Shown piece after piece: positions 44,631 to 53,649 of a stretch of DNA of 64,000 bases. The notes below the pieces were generated by a model. It saw only the letters and a list, made by a program, of their open reading frames with translations. It did not search any database and had not been told where the DNA came from. The stretch is taken from contig CAWBNB010000049.1 of assembly GCA_963789885.1 (NCBI GenBank), positions 1-64,000 on the forward strand, given 5' to 3'. The translations under genes and the position numbers were made by a program. Each line of letters opens with the position of its first letter. Position 1 is the stretch's first letter. Source of the DNA: DATEDA01 sp963789885 (GTDB lineage: Bacteria; Pseudomonadota; Gammaproteobacteria; Burkholderiales; SG8-39).

Positions 44631-45512
44631 ATGGACTTCGCCTCCCTGCAGGTGTTCAAGGCGGTCGCCGACGAGGGCGGCATCAGCCGGGCGGCGCGCC
44701 GGCTGCACCGCGTCCAGTCCAACGTCACGACGCGCATCCAGCAGCTCGAAGCGTCCCTCGGGACGCAGCTCTTCGTGCGCGAGAAGCGCGGGCTGCACCT
44801 GTCGCCGGCCGGGCAGGTTTTTCTGCAGTACGCCGAGCAAATGCTCCGTCTCGCGGGCGAGGCGCGGAACGCGCTCGCCGGCGACTCCCCGCGCGGCGTG
44901 CTCCGGATCGGGACGCTCGAGAGCACCGCGGCGAGCCGTCTGCCGCCGCTCCTCGCGCGCTACCACGCCGCGCACCCGGCGGTGACCGTCGAGTTGGTGG
45001 CCGGGACCACCGACGCGCTGGTCGAGGCGGTGCTCGGCCGGCGGCTGGAAGCGGCGTTCGTCGCCGACTGCCGGCCGTCCCTCCGGCTCGAGACGATGCC
45101 GGCGTTCCGGGAGGAGCTCGTGCTCGTCGCGCCGCGGTCCCATCCGGCGATCCGGCGCGGGCGCGACGTCCGCGCCGACACGCTGATCGCCTTTCCGAGC
45201 GGCTGCGCGTACCGCCGGCGACTGCAGGGCTGGCTCGGCGAGGACGGGGTCGTGCCGGATCGCATCCTCGAGCTCGCCTCCTATCACGCGATCGTCGCGT
45301 GCGTGGCCTCCGGCACCGGCGTCGCGATCGTGCCGCGCTCGGTGCTGGAGACCATCCGGCGCGACGAGGGGGTGACCGTCTACTCGCTGCCGAAAGCTGC
45401 GGCCGCGACCACGACCGCGCTCGTTTGGCGCAAGGGCGAGCTGTCGCCGCCCTTGAAGGCGCTGCAGGCCGAGGTCGCCGCGGTCAGGAAGCCCGTGCGC
45501 CGACGCGGGTGA
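44631..45512 (+). CDS. LysR-family transcriptional regulator
   Basis: 293 residues. N-terminal winged helix: 'MDFASLQVFKAVADEGGISRAARRLHRVQSNVTTRIQQLEASLGTQLF' region, with 'REKRGLHLSPAGQVFLQYAEQML' as linker helix; C-terminal periplasmic-binding-like effector domain ('LVLVAPRSHPAIRRGRDVRADTLIAF', 'VACVASGTGVAIVPRSVLETI'). The 'Q-S-N-V' recognition helix differs from the commoner 'Q-P-A-L'. Divergent from nitronate monooxygenase, which it probably controls. Its 3' end overlaps the convergent membrane-protein gene by 29 bases. Confidence 0.94.
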   Translation: MDFASLQVFKAVADEGGISRAARRLHRVQSNVTTRIQQLEASLGTQLFVREKRGLHLSPAGQVFLQYAEQMLRLAGEARNALAGDSPRGVLRIGTLESTAASRLPPLLARYHAAHPAVTVELVAGTTDALVEAVLGRRLEAAFVADCRPSLRLETMPAFREELVLVAPRSHPAIRRGRDVRADTLIAFPSGCAYRRRLQGWLGEDGVVPDRILELASYHAIVACVASGTGVAIVPRSVLETIRRDEGVTVYSLPKAAAATTTALVWRKGELSPPLKALQAEVAAVRKPVRRRG

Positions 45513-46266
45513 AGCGGCGCGCCAGGGCGAGCACGATGATCAGCGCGAGCCCCGCGGCGCCGGAGTAGACGATCTCGAACGGCCAGAGGTTGTGCGAGGT
45601 CGGATCGCGGCTGGTGTCGATGACGATCCGCACGACGACGAACGCCATGACGGCGAACGGCACCACCGCTGCGAGTCGCCACCAGCCGCGCCATTGCCAC
45701 AGCGCCCAGACCGGCGCGCCGACGCAGGCGAGGACGGCGCCGAGGAAGAGCGGAACCACCAGTAATCCGAACGCCGTCTCGCCCGCGCTCTGCGGCTTCG
45801 CCGCCGCCGCGCGGCGCTCCGCCTCCCACGCCGCAGCGGTCGCGCGCTGGAGCTCGGGGACCCACGGCGCCGCCTCCGCGGCCGGGGGGCCGTCGCCCCA
45901 GCGCAGCTTGACCGGGTACGAGGCCACCTGCCACTCGCGATACGGTTTGCCGCCGCCGGCGAAGATGCGGATCTCGTCCACGTCCATCGGGACGTAGAAC
46001 GAGACCCAGCCGAGCGCGTAGCCCGAGCCCGAGTACGTCGCCGACGCGTTCGATCGCCAGCCCTTCTCGATCCGCTTGCCGCCGGCATAGGCGCGGGCCC
46101 AGAGGCTGACCGGCTCGTCGGCGTCGAATTGGATGCGCACGTAGAACGACTGGTCGCGGCCGAGCGTCGCGTCGGCCGGCGGATCGGTCGCGGCGACGCG
46201 CGCGCGCACTTCGGCGTGTGCCGCGCACGCGACGAGAGCGAGTAGCAGGAGCGCGAGGAGGCGCAC
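45484..46266 (-). CDS. Hypothetical membrane protein with exported N-terminal domain
   Basis: 260 residues. Signal peptide 'LLALLLLALVACAAHA', a periplasmic beta-rich domain of about 110 residues ('GRDQSFYVRIQFDADEPVSLWARAY', 'MDVDEIRIFAGGGKPYREWQVASYPVKLRWGDGP'), then three C-terminal membrane helices ('GLLVVPLFLGAVLACVGAPVWALWQW', 'LAAVVPFAVMAFVVVRIVID', 'FEIVYSGAAGLALIIVLAL'). I do not recognise a named family. It overlaps the LysR stop and is divergent from the antiporter gene. Confidence 0.8.
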   Translation of the reverse strand: MRLLALLLLALVACAAHAEVRARVAATDPPADATLGRDQSFYVRIQFDADEPVSLWARAYAGGKRIEKGWRSNASATYSGSGYALGWVSFYVPMDVDEIRIFAGGGKPYREWQVASYPVKLRWGDGPPAAEAAPWVPELQRATAAAWEAERRAAAAKPQSAGETAFGLLVVPLFLGAVLACVGAPVWALWQWRGWWRLAAVVPFAVMAFVVVRIVIDTSRDPTSHNLWPFEIVYSGAAGLALIIVLALARRFTRVGARAS

Positions 46267-46454
46267 GCATTAACCGTAGCACGGGCAACTCGGTGCGACA
46301 GTCGCCGCATGCGGGCGGGTGAGGCGTAGTTGACGCTGACTCGCCGCGCGCGCTGCGCGCGTCGAGGCTTAGTGCCGACCGGACCGATCTCACCGCCGTC
46401 GTGTACCCTCGGCCGGTGGGCGCCGCATCCCGGCGGTGCCGGCTTCGACGCCGC

Positions 46455-48086
46455 ATGCACGACCTCTCGATCATCATCACGCTCGCCGGCGGCCTCGCCG
46501 TCGCCCTCGCCTTCGGCTGGGTGACGCAGCGCCTCGGACTGTCGACCCTCGTCGGGTACATGCTCGCGGGGATCGTCGTCGGGCCCTACACGCCGGGCTT
46601 CGTCGCCGATGCGGGCCTCGCCTCGCAGATGGCGGAGATCGGCGTGATCTTGCTCATGTTCGGCGTCGGGCTGCATTTCCATCCGCAGGAGCTCCTGCGC
46701 GTCTGGCGTATCGCGGTCCCGGGCGCGGTCGCGCAGAGCGCGGTCGCGGCGGTTGCCGGCTGGGCGATCGCCCGCGCGTTCGGCTGGAGCCACGCCGCGG
46801 GGATGCTGTTCGGCATGGCGCTCGCGGTCGCGAGCACCGTCGTGCTGATGCGCATGCTCGTGGCGCAGGACCGCTTGAGCACGCGCGACGGCCACGTCGC
46901 GGTCGGCTGGCTGATCGTCGAGGATCTCTTCACCGTGGTCGCGCTGGTGATGCTGCCCGCGCTTGCTGCCGATCGTACCGATCCGGCCGGGATGGCGAGC
47001 GCGCTCGGCCTGGCGCTCGGGAAGGCCGCGGTGTTCGCCGCGCTCGTCTGGGCGGTCGGGAGCCGCCTCGTCGCGCCGGCGATGGAGCGGATCGCCCGCA
47101 CCCGCTCGACCGAGCTCTTCACGCTGACGGTGTTCGTCGTCGCGCTCGGCGTCGCGCTGCTCGCGGCGGAGGTCTTCAGCGTTTCGGTTGCGCTCGGCGC
47201 GTTCTTCGCCGGTCTCGTCGTCGGCCAGTCGCGGTTCGGGCCGCAGGCCGCCGCCGACATGGTGCCGTTCCGCGACGTCTTCTCGGCGCTCTTCTTCGTC
47301 TCCGTCGGAATGCTCTTCAACCCGGGCGTCGTGACGTCGCAGCCCCTGCTCCTCGCGGGCGCACTCGCGATCGTGCTCGTCGTCAAGCCGGCGGTCGCAC
47401 TGGGGATCGTCAAGCTCCTGCGCGACACGCAGCGGACGGCGCTGACCGTCGCCGTGGGCCTCGCCCAGATCGGCGAGTTCTCGTTCATCCTCGGCGTGCT
47501 CGGCCAGCAGCTCGGCATCCTGCCGCCGGCGGGGATGGACATCCTGGTCGCGGTGGCGATCGTTTCGATCGCGCTGAACCCGCTGCTCTTCCGTGTGGTG
47601 GCGGCGCGCGAGGCGCGGCTCGCCGGCGGCCGCGCCGACGCTCCGACGCAAGAGGGCGCCGCGCCGGTACCCGAGAGCGCGCCCGCCGTGGCGCTCACCG
47701 GTCTGGGCGAGCTGGGGCGGAGGGTCGTTCAGCGCTGCGCGGCAGCGGGCGTGCCGGTGTCGGTCATTGACGCCGACCCCGACGCGCTCGCCGAACTGCG
47801 CGGGCGCGGGCTGGCCGTCGTGCGGGGCGATCCGGCCGACCCCGAGGTGCTGCGCGCCGCAGGGATGGCCGACGCCAGGATGATCCTCGTCACGAATCCG
47901 ACGCTCGCGGACAAGATGCAGATCTGCATCGCGGCGCGCCAGGTGAATCCGCGCATCGCGATCGTCGCGACTTCGAGCAGCGCTGCGGAGCGCGCATGGC
48001 TGCACGAGTTCGGCGCCGCGTTCGTCTGCGACGCGATCGACGAGATGACCGAGTCGCTGGTACGGACGGTGCGGGACGCGCTCTAG
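46455..48086 (+). CDS. Cation:proton antiporter of the CPA2 type with C-terminal TrkA-N domain (KefB/YbaL-like)
   Basis: 543 residues. About twelve membrane helices in residues 1-390, with 'LGYMLAGIVVGPYTPGFVAD'-type start, 'GVILLMFGVGLHF', 'LIVEDLFTVVALV' carrying the conserved acidic pair region, and 'SVALGAFFAGLVVGQS'. The C-terminal 120 residues form a TrkA-N Rossmann-like domain ('VALTGLGELGRRVVQRCAAAGVPVSVID', 'VVRGDPADPEVLRAAG', 'ILVTNPTLADKMQICIAARQ'). Such proteins exchange K+ or Na+ for protons under nucleotide or redox control. The nucleotide motif is G-L-G-E-L-G, not the usual G-x-G-x-x-G with Arg. Confidence 0.92.
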   Translation: MHDLSIIITLAGGLAVALAFGWVTQRLGLSTLVGYMLAGIVVGPYTPGFVADAGLASQMAEIGVILLMFGVGLHFHPQELLRVWRIAVPGAVAQSAVAAVAGWAIARAFGWSHAAGMLFGMALAVASTVVLMRMLVAQDRLSTRDGHVAVGWLIVEDLFTVVALVMLPALAADRTDPAGMASALGLALGKAAVFAALVWAVGSRLVAPAMERIARTRSTELFTLTVFVVALGVALLAAEVFSVSVALGAFFAGLVVGQSRFGPQAAADMVPFRDVFSALFFVSVGMLFNPGVVTSQPLLLAGALAIVLVVKPAVALGIVKLLRDTQRTALTVAVGLAQIGEFSFILGVLGQQLGILPPAGMDILVAVAIVSIALNPLLFRVVAAREARLAGGRADAPTQEGAAPVPESAPAVALTGLGELGRRVVQRCAAAGVPVSVIDADPDALAELRGRGLAVVRGDPADPEVLRAAGMADARMILVTNPTLADKMQICIAARQVNPRIAIVATSSSAAERAWLHEFGAAFVCDAIDEMTESLVRTVRDAL

Positions 48087-49423
48087 CCGGCGAGCGCCTG
48101 CTCCAGCGCGCACGCGATCGCGAGCGTCCGCCGGTCGGTCATCGCAACCCCGCACACCATCAGTCCGACCGGTCCGCTGCCCGGCTCGTGACACGGCACG
48201 GTCACCGCGCAGCCGTCGAGAAAGTTGATCAGCCCGGCGTTGCGCAGCACCCGCGCGTTCCACTTGAAGTAGGCGTCGTCGGAAGCGTCGACCTCGGCGA
48301 TCGTCGGCGCGACGCACGGCACGGTCGGCATCACGATCGCGTCGAACGGCGCCGCCGCGGTCTCGACCTCACGGAGGTACGCCGCGCGGACGAAGCCGAG
48401 CTCGACGAGATCGGGCGCCGGGATGTCGTTGCCCATCGCGACGCGCTTGCCGACCCGCGGGTCGTACTCGCCTATGCGGCTCGCCCACGGGCGATGGATC
48501 GCCGCGGCTTCGGCGCCGGCGTAGCCGCCGCCCTTGAAGTACCGGTCCTGGCGGTCGAATGCCGGCATCGCGACCTCGGTGACGACCGCGCCCGACCGCG
48601 AGAGCTTCCCGAGCGCTGCTTCGAAGGTCTTGCCGACCTGAGCGTCGAGGTCGTCGAGCGCGCTCGAGCGCGGCAGCATCAGCCGCAGTCCCCTGGCCGG
48701 CAGCGGGGCAAGCGTCGCGTCCGGCTCGCCGGCGAGGACCGCATCGTAGGCCGCGCAGCACGCCGCAGTCCGTGCGAGGGGTCCGATCGAGTCGAGCGTG
48801 TACGAGAGCGGAAACGCGCCCTCGCGCGGCACGCGCCGGGCGGTCGGCTTGAATCCGGCGACGCCGTTCAGCGCGGCCGGGATGCGCACCGACCCACGCG
48901 TGTCGCTCCCCAGCGCCATGACGCTCATCCCGTCGGCGGCGGCGACGCCGGCGCCCGACGACGAGCCGCCGGGGACGCGCCCGGTCCTGCGGTCCCACGG
49001 ATTGCGCGGCGTGCCGTAGTGCGGGTTGAGCCCGAGACCGCCGAACGCGAACTCGACCATGTTGGTGCGGCCGACGAGGATCGCGCCGGCCGCCCGCAGC
49101 CGCGCGACCGCGGGCGCGTCGGCCTTCGCCGCCGGGGCGCCGGCGAGCACTTTCGACCCGGCGCGCGTCACGTCGCCGCCGACGTCGAACAGGTCCTTGA
49201 CCGACACCGGCAGCCCGTCGACCGGTGAGCGGACGATGCCGCTCTTTCGCAACCGATCGGCGAGGTCGGCTTCGGCCCGCGCCGTATCGGCGTAGGTCTT
49301 GAGGAACGCGCGCGAACCCTCTCCCGCCGGATCGGCAATGCGCGCAAGCGCCTGCTCGAGCAGCTCGCGGCTGGTGGTTCGGCCCGCGGCGAGCGCCGCA
49401 GCGAGGGTGGCGACGGTGTTCAT
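48083..49423 (-). CDS. Amidase-signature family hydrolase
   Basis: 446 residues. The Ser-cisSer-Lys triad region is complete: Lys in 'LPVSVKDLFDVGG', the first Ser in 'VPGGSSSGAGVAAADG', and the nucleophile Ser in 'ALGSDTRGSVRIPAALNGVAGFKPT'. It hydrolyses amides to acids and ammonia. 'LINFLDGCAVTVPCHEPGSGPVGLMV' is the usual C-terminal part. The substrate is unknown. ATG at 49423 is preferred to longer upstream readings because 'MNTVATLAAALAAGRTTSRE' is a typical start. Overlaps the antiporter's 3' end by 4 bases in convergent orientation. Confidence 0.93.
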   Translation of the reverse strand: MNTVATLAAALAAGRTTSRELLEQALARIADPAGEGSRAFLKTYADTARAEADLADRLRKSGIVRSPVDGLPVSVKDLFDVGGDVTRAGSKVLAGAPAAKADAPAVARLRAAGAILVGRTNMVEFAFGGLGLNPHYGTPRNPWDRRTGRVPGGSSSGAGVAAADGMSVMALGSDTRGSVRIPAALNGVAGFKPTARRVPREGAFPLSYTLDSIGPLARTAACCAAYDAVLAGEPDATLAPLPARGLRLMLPRSSALDDLDAQVGKTFEAALGKLSRSGAVVTEVAMPAFDRQDRYFKGGGYAGAEAAAIHRPWASRIGEYDPRVGKRVAMGNDIPAPDLVELGFVRAAYLREVETAAAPFDAIVMPTVPCVAPTIAEVDASDDAYFKWNARVLRNAGLINFLDGCAVTVPCHEPGSGPVGLMVCGVAMTDRRTLAIACALEQALAG

Positions 49424-49495
49424 GGCAGGTCCTTCATATCCTTCGGCGAGGCCGCGGAGTTTACTTGGAAGGCCCGCAACCTGGACAATGCCGCC

Positions 49496-50728
49496 GTGAC
49501 GCTCCTCTCGCACCGCGACTACGATCCGCTGCTCCTCGGCTCGCCGCTACGCCGGCGCGGGCCCTGCCTCGTGCTCTCGGCGGTGCTCGCGTGCCTGCTC
49601 GGCGTCGCCGCCCTCGTCCAGCTGGGCCTGTTCGTGGGGATGCGCGCCGACGTGTCGGCCGTGTTCTTCGGCGCGCTTTTCGCTTCCAGCCTGCTCGCGC
49701 TCGTCCCCCTGCGCATCCTCTGGTACCTCGACCGGCGCGAGCGCGAGCAGCCGTGGCTCTTCGCCGCCGCGTTCTTCTGGGGCGGCCTGATCGCGACCGG
49801 CCTCGCGCTGCCGTTCAACACCGCGTTCGCCGTCGCCGTCGATGCCTGGGTCATGCAGCACCCGATGGTCAAGGAGATCCTCGGTGCCGACGCGGCGCAG
49901 CTCATCTCGGCGCCGATCTCCGCGCCGCTCGTCGAGGAGCTGACCAAGGCGATCGGGGTGCTCGCGCTCTTCTGGCTGCTCCGCGCCGAGTTCGACAACA
50001 TGCGCGACGGCATCGTCTACGGCGCGCTGGTCGGGCTCGGCTTCAACTGGTTCGAGGCGCCGATCTACGTCGCGCAGGGCTACGCCGAGACCGGCGTCGC
50101 GCCGTGGGGGCTGCAGCTCGGCTGGCGCTACGCGCTCTTCGGGCTCGGCGGGCACGCGCTCTTCACCGCGCTCTTCGGCGCCTCGCTCGGACTCGCGCTG
50201 CAGACGCGCCGCCGCTGGCTGCGGATGCTCGCGCCGATCGGCGGCCTGGTGCTCGCGATCGCTGCGCATGCGGTGAACAACGCGCTACCGCTCTTCTTCG
50301 CGCTCGCCGCCGCGGCCGCCGGCGAGCCCCCGCCGCAGGAGGACCTCAACGCACCCGGGCCCGGCTTCTTCCAGGCGTTCCTGTCGGGCAGCCTGGTCGA
50401 GCTCACGATCTTCCTGCCGTTCGTCGCGATCCTCGCCGTCGCGCTCTGGCGAAGCGGCGTGTGGGAGCGGCGCGTGATCCGCGAGGAGCTCGCGGCCGAG
50501 GTCGGACGAACGGTGAGCCGGGACGAGTACGGCGAGATCGCCGGCGACCGCATGCTGCGCACGCGCCGGATCGACCCGCTGCGCCGGCGCGCGTCGGCAG
50601 CGCTCGTGAACGCGCAGCACGAGCTCGCGTTTCGCAAGCGGCGCGTGCGCGACCGCGGCGAGGATCCGGAGCTCGACCGCCTCGTCGCCCGCTGGCGCGA
50701 CGAGATCCGCCGCCTAAACGGCGGCTAA
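49496..50728 (+). CDS. PrsW-family intramembrane metalloprotease
   Basis: 410 residues with about eight membrane helices. PrsW active-site motifs: 'APLVEELTKAIGV' with Glu147-Glu148, 'GLGFNWFEAPIYV', 'GGHALFTALFGASLGLAL' and 'AIAAHAVNNALP'. The family cleaves membrane proteins such as anti-sigma factors, or serves as a CAAX-protease relative. The hydrophilic C-terminal 80 residues ('REELAAEVGRTVSRDEYGE', 'RRASAALVNAQHELAFRKRR') are probably cytoplasmic. GTG start; a nearby ATG at 49488 is out of frame. Stop overlaps the convergent aldo/keto reductase. Confidence 0.92.
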   Translation: MTLLSHRDYDPLLLGSPLRRRGPCLVLSAVLACLLGVAALVQLGLFVGMRADVSAVFFGALFASSLLALVPLRILWYLDRREREQPWLFAAAFFWGGLIATGLALPFNTAFAVAVDAWVMQHPMVKEILGADAAQLISAPISAPLVEELTKAIGVLALFWLLRAEFDNMRDGIVYGALVGLGFNWFEAPIYVAQGYAETGVAPWGLQLGWRYALFGLGGHALFTALFGASLGLALQTRRRWLRMLAPIGGLVLAIAAHAVNNALPLFFALAAAAAGEPPPQEDLNAPGPGFFQAFLSGSLVELTIFLPFVAILAVALWRSGVWERRVIREELAAEVGRTVSRDEYGEIAGDRMLRTRRIDPLRRRASAALVNAQHELAFRKRRVRDRGEDPELDRLVARWRDEIRRLNGG

Positions 50729-51711
50729 AGCCCCAGCAGCCCGAGCTGCCCTTTCGGGTAGCGCGTGCCCTGCACGTCCGAGTCGTCGATCGCGCGCGCG
50801 AGCGCCGCGGCCTCGTCGGCGGAGAGCTTGATCTCGAGCGCGGCGAGGTTCTGGCGCAGGTGCGTGCGGCGCTTCGTGCCCGGGATCGGCACCATGTCGG
50901 GCCCCTGGGCGAGGAGCCACGCGAGCGCGAGCTGCGCCGGGGCGCAGCGCTTCGCGTCCGCCATTTCCATCAGCGGCCGCACGAGCCGCGCATTGCGCTC
51001 GAGGTTCTCGCCCTGGAAGCGCGGGTGGTCGCGGCGGCGGTCGTTCTCGCCGAGGTCGGCGGCCGAGCTGATCGCGCCGGTGAGCATGCCGCGGCCGAGC
51101 GGCGAGTAGGGGACGAAGCCGACGCCGAGCGAGCGGCAGACGGGGAGGATGCCCTGCTCGACGAAGCGGCACCACACCGAGTACTCGGTCTGCAACGCGG
51201 CGATCGGGTGCACGGCGTTGGCGCGGCGCAGCGTCTCCGGCCCTGCCTCGGAGAGTCCAAGGTACCGAACCTTGCCTTGGTCGACGAGGCGCTTCATCGC
51301 GCCGACGGTGTCCTCGATCGGCACGCTCGCATCGACGCGGTGCTGGAAGTAGAGATCGATCGCGTCGATCTTGAGCCGGGCGAGGCTTTTGTTGCACGCC
51401 TCGATCACGTACTCGGGCTTGCCGTTCGCCGCGGGCTTGCCGTCGGGCGTCCGCACGTTGCCGAACTTGGTGGCGACTACCGCCTTTGCGCGATAGCCGT
51501 CGGCGAGCGCACGGGCGAGCAGCTCCTCGTTCTTGCCGTCGGCGTAAGCGTCGGCGGTGTCGAGAAAGTTGGCACCGGCGTCGAGCGCCTCGCGGACCGT
51601 GGCGATCGCTTCGGCCTCGTCCACCGGCCCGTAGAGGCTGGTCATGGCCATGCACCCGAGGCCGAGCCCCGAGACCTCGAGGCCGCCCTTGCCTAGACGT
51701 CGCATCTGCAT
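50725..51711 (-). CDS. Aldo/keto reductase
   Basis: 328 residues. Tetrad: Asp/Tyr in 'FLDTADAYADGKNEELL', Lys in 'VVATKFGNVR', His in 'LYFQHRVDASVPIED'. It resembles the IolS/YhdN or pyridoxal-reductase-like group ('SGLGLGCMAMTSLYGP', 'PYSPLGRGMLTG', 'VPIPGTKRRTHLRQNL' at the cofactor-binding end). Substrate unknown. The next upstream gene is divergent (DinB). Confidence 0.94.
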   Translation of the reverse strand: MQMRRLGKGGLEVSGLGLGCMAMTSLYGPVDEAEAIATVREALDAGANFLDTADAYADGKNEELLARALADGYRAKAVVATKFGNVRTPDGKPAANGKPEYVIEACNKSLARLKIDAIDLYFQHRVDASVPIEDTVGAMKRLVDQGKVRYLGLSEAGPETLRRANAVHPIAALQTEYSVWCRFVEQGILPVCRSLGVGFVPYSPLGRGMLTGAISSAADLGENDRRRDHPRFQGENLERNARLVRPLMEMADAKRCAPAQLALAWLLAQGPDMVPIPGTKRRTHLRQNLAALEIKLSADEAAALARAIDDSDVQGTRYPKGQLGLLGL

Positions 51712-51794
51712 TGGCTTTCCCCTTTCTGGATCGGACCGCGAGTCTACCCCTACAATCTCCCCGAACGGAGGACCCGACCGATGAGGCGCGCCCG

Positions 51795-52298
51795 ATGACC
51801 CCGCAGACCGCCCGCATGCTGACCCGGTACAACGCCTGGGCCAACAAGCTCATCTTCGACGCCGTCGCCGCGCTGCCCGCGGGCGAGGCGACGAAGGAGC
51901 GGCCGACGCTGTTCAAGAACATGGTCAACACCCTCAACCACCTGTACACGGTCGACGTGATCTGGCAGGCGCACCTGGAGGGGCGCGAGCACGGCATCCC
52001 GGCGCTCAAGACGGTGCTCCACCCGGAGTTCGCGGACCTCTGGCGCGCGCAGACCGCGATGGACGACTGGTACATCGCCTACGGCGACCGGCTGACCGAG
52101 GCCGGCCTGAACGAGACGGTGAACTTCACGCTCATCGGCGGCAACGCCGGCACCATGAGCCGCGGGGACATCCTGCTGCACGTCGTCAATCACACGAGCT
52201 ATCACCGCGGCTGGGTCGCGGACATGTTCTACGCGGTGCCGGTGCATCCGCCGACCACCGATCTGCCGGTGTTCCTCAGGTCTGGTAACGTTTCCTGA
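51795..52298 (+). CDS. DinB-family protein
   Basis: 167 residues, four-helix-bundle DinB/DUF664 fold. The three metal-binding His are in 'NTLNHLYTVDVIW' and 'VVNHTSYHRGWVADM'. Members are thiol-linked or metal-dependent enzymes of mostly unknown role, induced by DNA damage in Bacillus. ATG at 51795 gives the canonical 'MLTRYNAWAN' start. An out-of-frame ATG lies at 51781. Confidence 0.92.
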   Translation: MTPQTARMLTRYNAWANKLIFDAVAALPAGEATKERPTLFKNMVNTLNHLYTVDVIWQAHLEGREHGIPALKTVLHPEFADLWRAQTAMDDWYIAYGDRLTEAGLNETVNFTLIGGNAGTMSRGDILLHVVNHTSYHRGWVADMFYAVPVHPPTTDLPVFLRSGNVS

Positions 52299-52326
52299 GT
52301 CTGGTCCACATCCGACGAGGAGGCGC

Positions 52327-52401
52327 ATGAACAAGTCCCTGGCCGTGCTCGCCGGCGGCGCCGTGCTCGTGCTTGTCCGCCGTCGGCGGACGACGGCCTG
52401 A
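52327..52401 (+). CDS. Possible 24-residue membrane small protein
   Basis: ATG at 52327 is preceded by GAGGAGG at good spacing and opens a 24-codon frame: a hydrophobic stretch 'LAVLAGGAVLVLV' followed by 'RRRRTT', a single-span topology with a positive cytoplasmic end. The terminal part also forms GTCCGCC/GGCGGAC inverted repeats (52374-52390). It lies between DinB and the diguanylate cyclase. It may be a real small protein or a chance frame. Confidence 0.3.
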   Translation: MNKSLAVLAGGAVLVLVRRRRTTA

Positions 52402-52470
52402 GGTCCGGCCCGCGCATCGCGGGGCATCGGGGATGGGACCGTGAACCCGCCACAACTACGGGAAGGAGGC

Positions 52471-53616
52471 ATGCCCGGCGCGCCGGCGACATTCGCCGAT
52501 CAGCCCGAGCGCCCTGGGTACGACGCCCCGGACACGTGGCAGCCGCCGCCCGAACCCCCCGCGTTCTCGAGCCGCGGCCGCGAAGAAGGGCTCGCGTTCG
52601 CACGACGCATGCACGGCCCGCGCACGCTCGGACTCGGGCTCGGGTTCTTCTGCGTTGCGTCGGTGCTCTACCAGCACGGCGCGAACCCGGTGACTTGGGC
52701 GGCACTGGCGTTCAACGGCTTCCTCTGGCCGCACGTCGCCCGGCTGATCGCGAACCGCAGCCGCGATCCCTATCGCGCGGAGCTTCGCAACCTGATCGCC
52801 GACTCGGGCGCCGGCGGCGTGTGGGTCGCGCTGATGGGATTCAACCTGCTGCCGAGCGCGCTGCTCGTCGCGATGCTGAGCATGGACAAGATCAGCGCCG
52901 GGGGCTTCAGGTTCTTCGCCCGCACGGCGGCGGTACAGGCCGCGTGCTGTGCGGCGGCGGTGCTCGCGTTCGGTTTCGATTTCCGTCCGACGACGACTAT
53001 GCTCAACGTCGTTGCGTGCCTGCCGCTCCTCATCGCCTACCCGCTCGCGGTCGGCGTGGCGACCTACCGGGTCTCGCGCCGGATGCGCGAGCAGAACCGG
53101 ATGCTCGCGGCGCTGAGCCGCACCGACGGGCTGTCGGGACTGCTCAACCGGATCGCGTGGGAGCAGATCGCGTACACCGAGATGGCGCGCTGCCGGCGGA
53201 GCCGCCAGGCTTCGTCGCTGCTGATGCTCGACATCGATCACTTCAAGGGCATCAACGACCAGCACGGGCATCCGGCCGGCGACGTGGTGATCCGCAGCGT
53301 CGCCGCGATTCTCGGCCGGACGGTGCGCGCATCCGACGTCCCCGGACGCTACGGCGGCGAGGAGTTCGCGGTCGTGCTGCCCGACACCGACGAGCACGGT
53401 GCCGCGATCATCGCCGAACGCATCCGCCGGCGGATCGAGACGGCGACCATGGGGCGGGAAGTCGTCCTGCAGTGCACGGTCAGCGTCGGTGTCGCGCAGG
53501 CGGAGCCGGACAGCGAGGACGCCGGCGACTGGATCGCGCGCGCCGACCGCGCGCTGTACGAGGCGAAGCGCCTCGGCCGCAACCGCGTCGTGCGCGATGG
53601 TCCGGCGCTGGCTTAG
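52471..53616 (+). CDS. MASE2-GGDEF diguanylate cyclase
   Basis: 381 residues from ATG 52471. The membrane N-terminal MASE2 domain (about 45-195) has 'MHGPRTLGLGLGFFCVASVLYQH' and 'IANRSRDPYRAELRNLIADS'. It is followed by a GGDEF domain with 'DGLSGLLNRIAWEQI', 'LLMLDIDHFKGINDQHGHPAGD' and the active site 'RYGGEEF' (residues 294-299), so it should make cyclic di-GMP. 'VLQCTVSVGVAQA' completes the domain. This is the AdrA/DgcC architecture. GTG 52441 is an alternative start. Confidence 0.93.
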   Translation: MPGAPATFADQPERPGYDAPDTWQPPPEPPAFSSRGREEGLAFARRMHGPRTLGLGLGFFCVASVLYQHGANPVTWAALAFNGFLWPHVARLIANRSRDPYRAELRNLIADSGAGGVWVALMGFNLLPSALLVAMLSMDKISAGGFRFFARTAAVQAACCAAAVLAFGFDFRPTTTMLNVVACLPLLIAYPLAVGVATYRVSRRMREQNRMLAALSRTDGLSGLLNRIAWEQIAYTEMARCRRSRQASSLLMLDIDHFKGINDQHGHPAGDVVIRSVAAILGRTVRASDVPGRYGGEEFAVVLPDTDEHGAAIIAERIRRRIETATMGREVVLQCTVSVGVAQAEPDSEDAGDWIARADRALYEAKRLGRNRVVRDGPALA

Positions 53617-53649
53617 AGTCCGCCGTTCCGGCGGCTGCAGGAGAGGCAG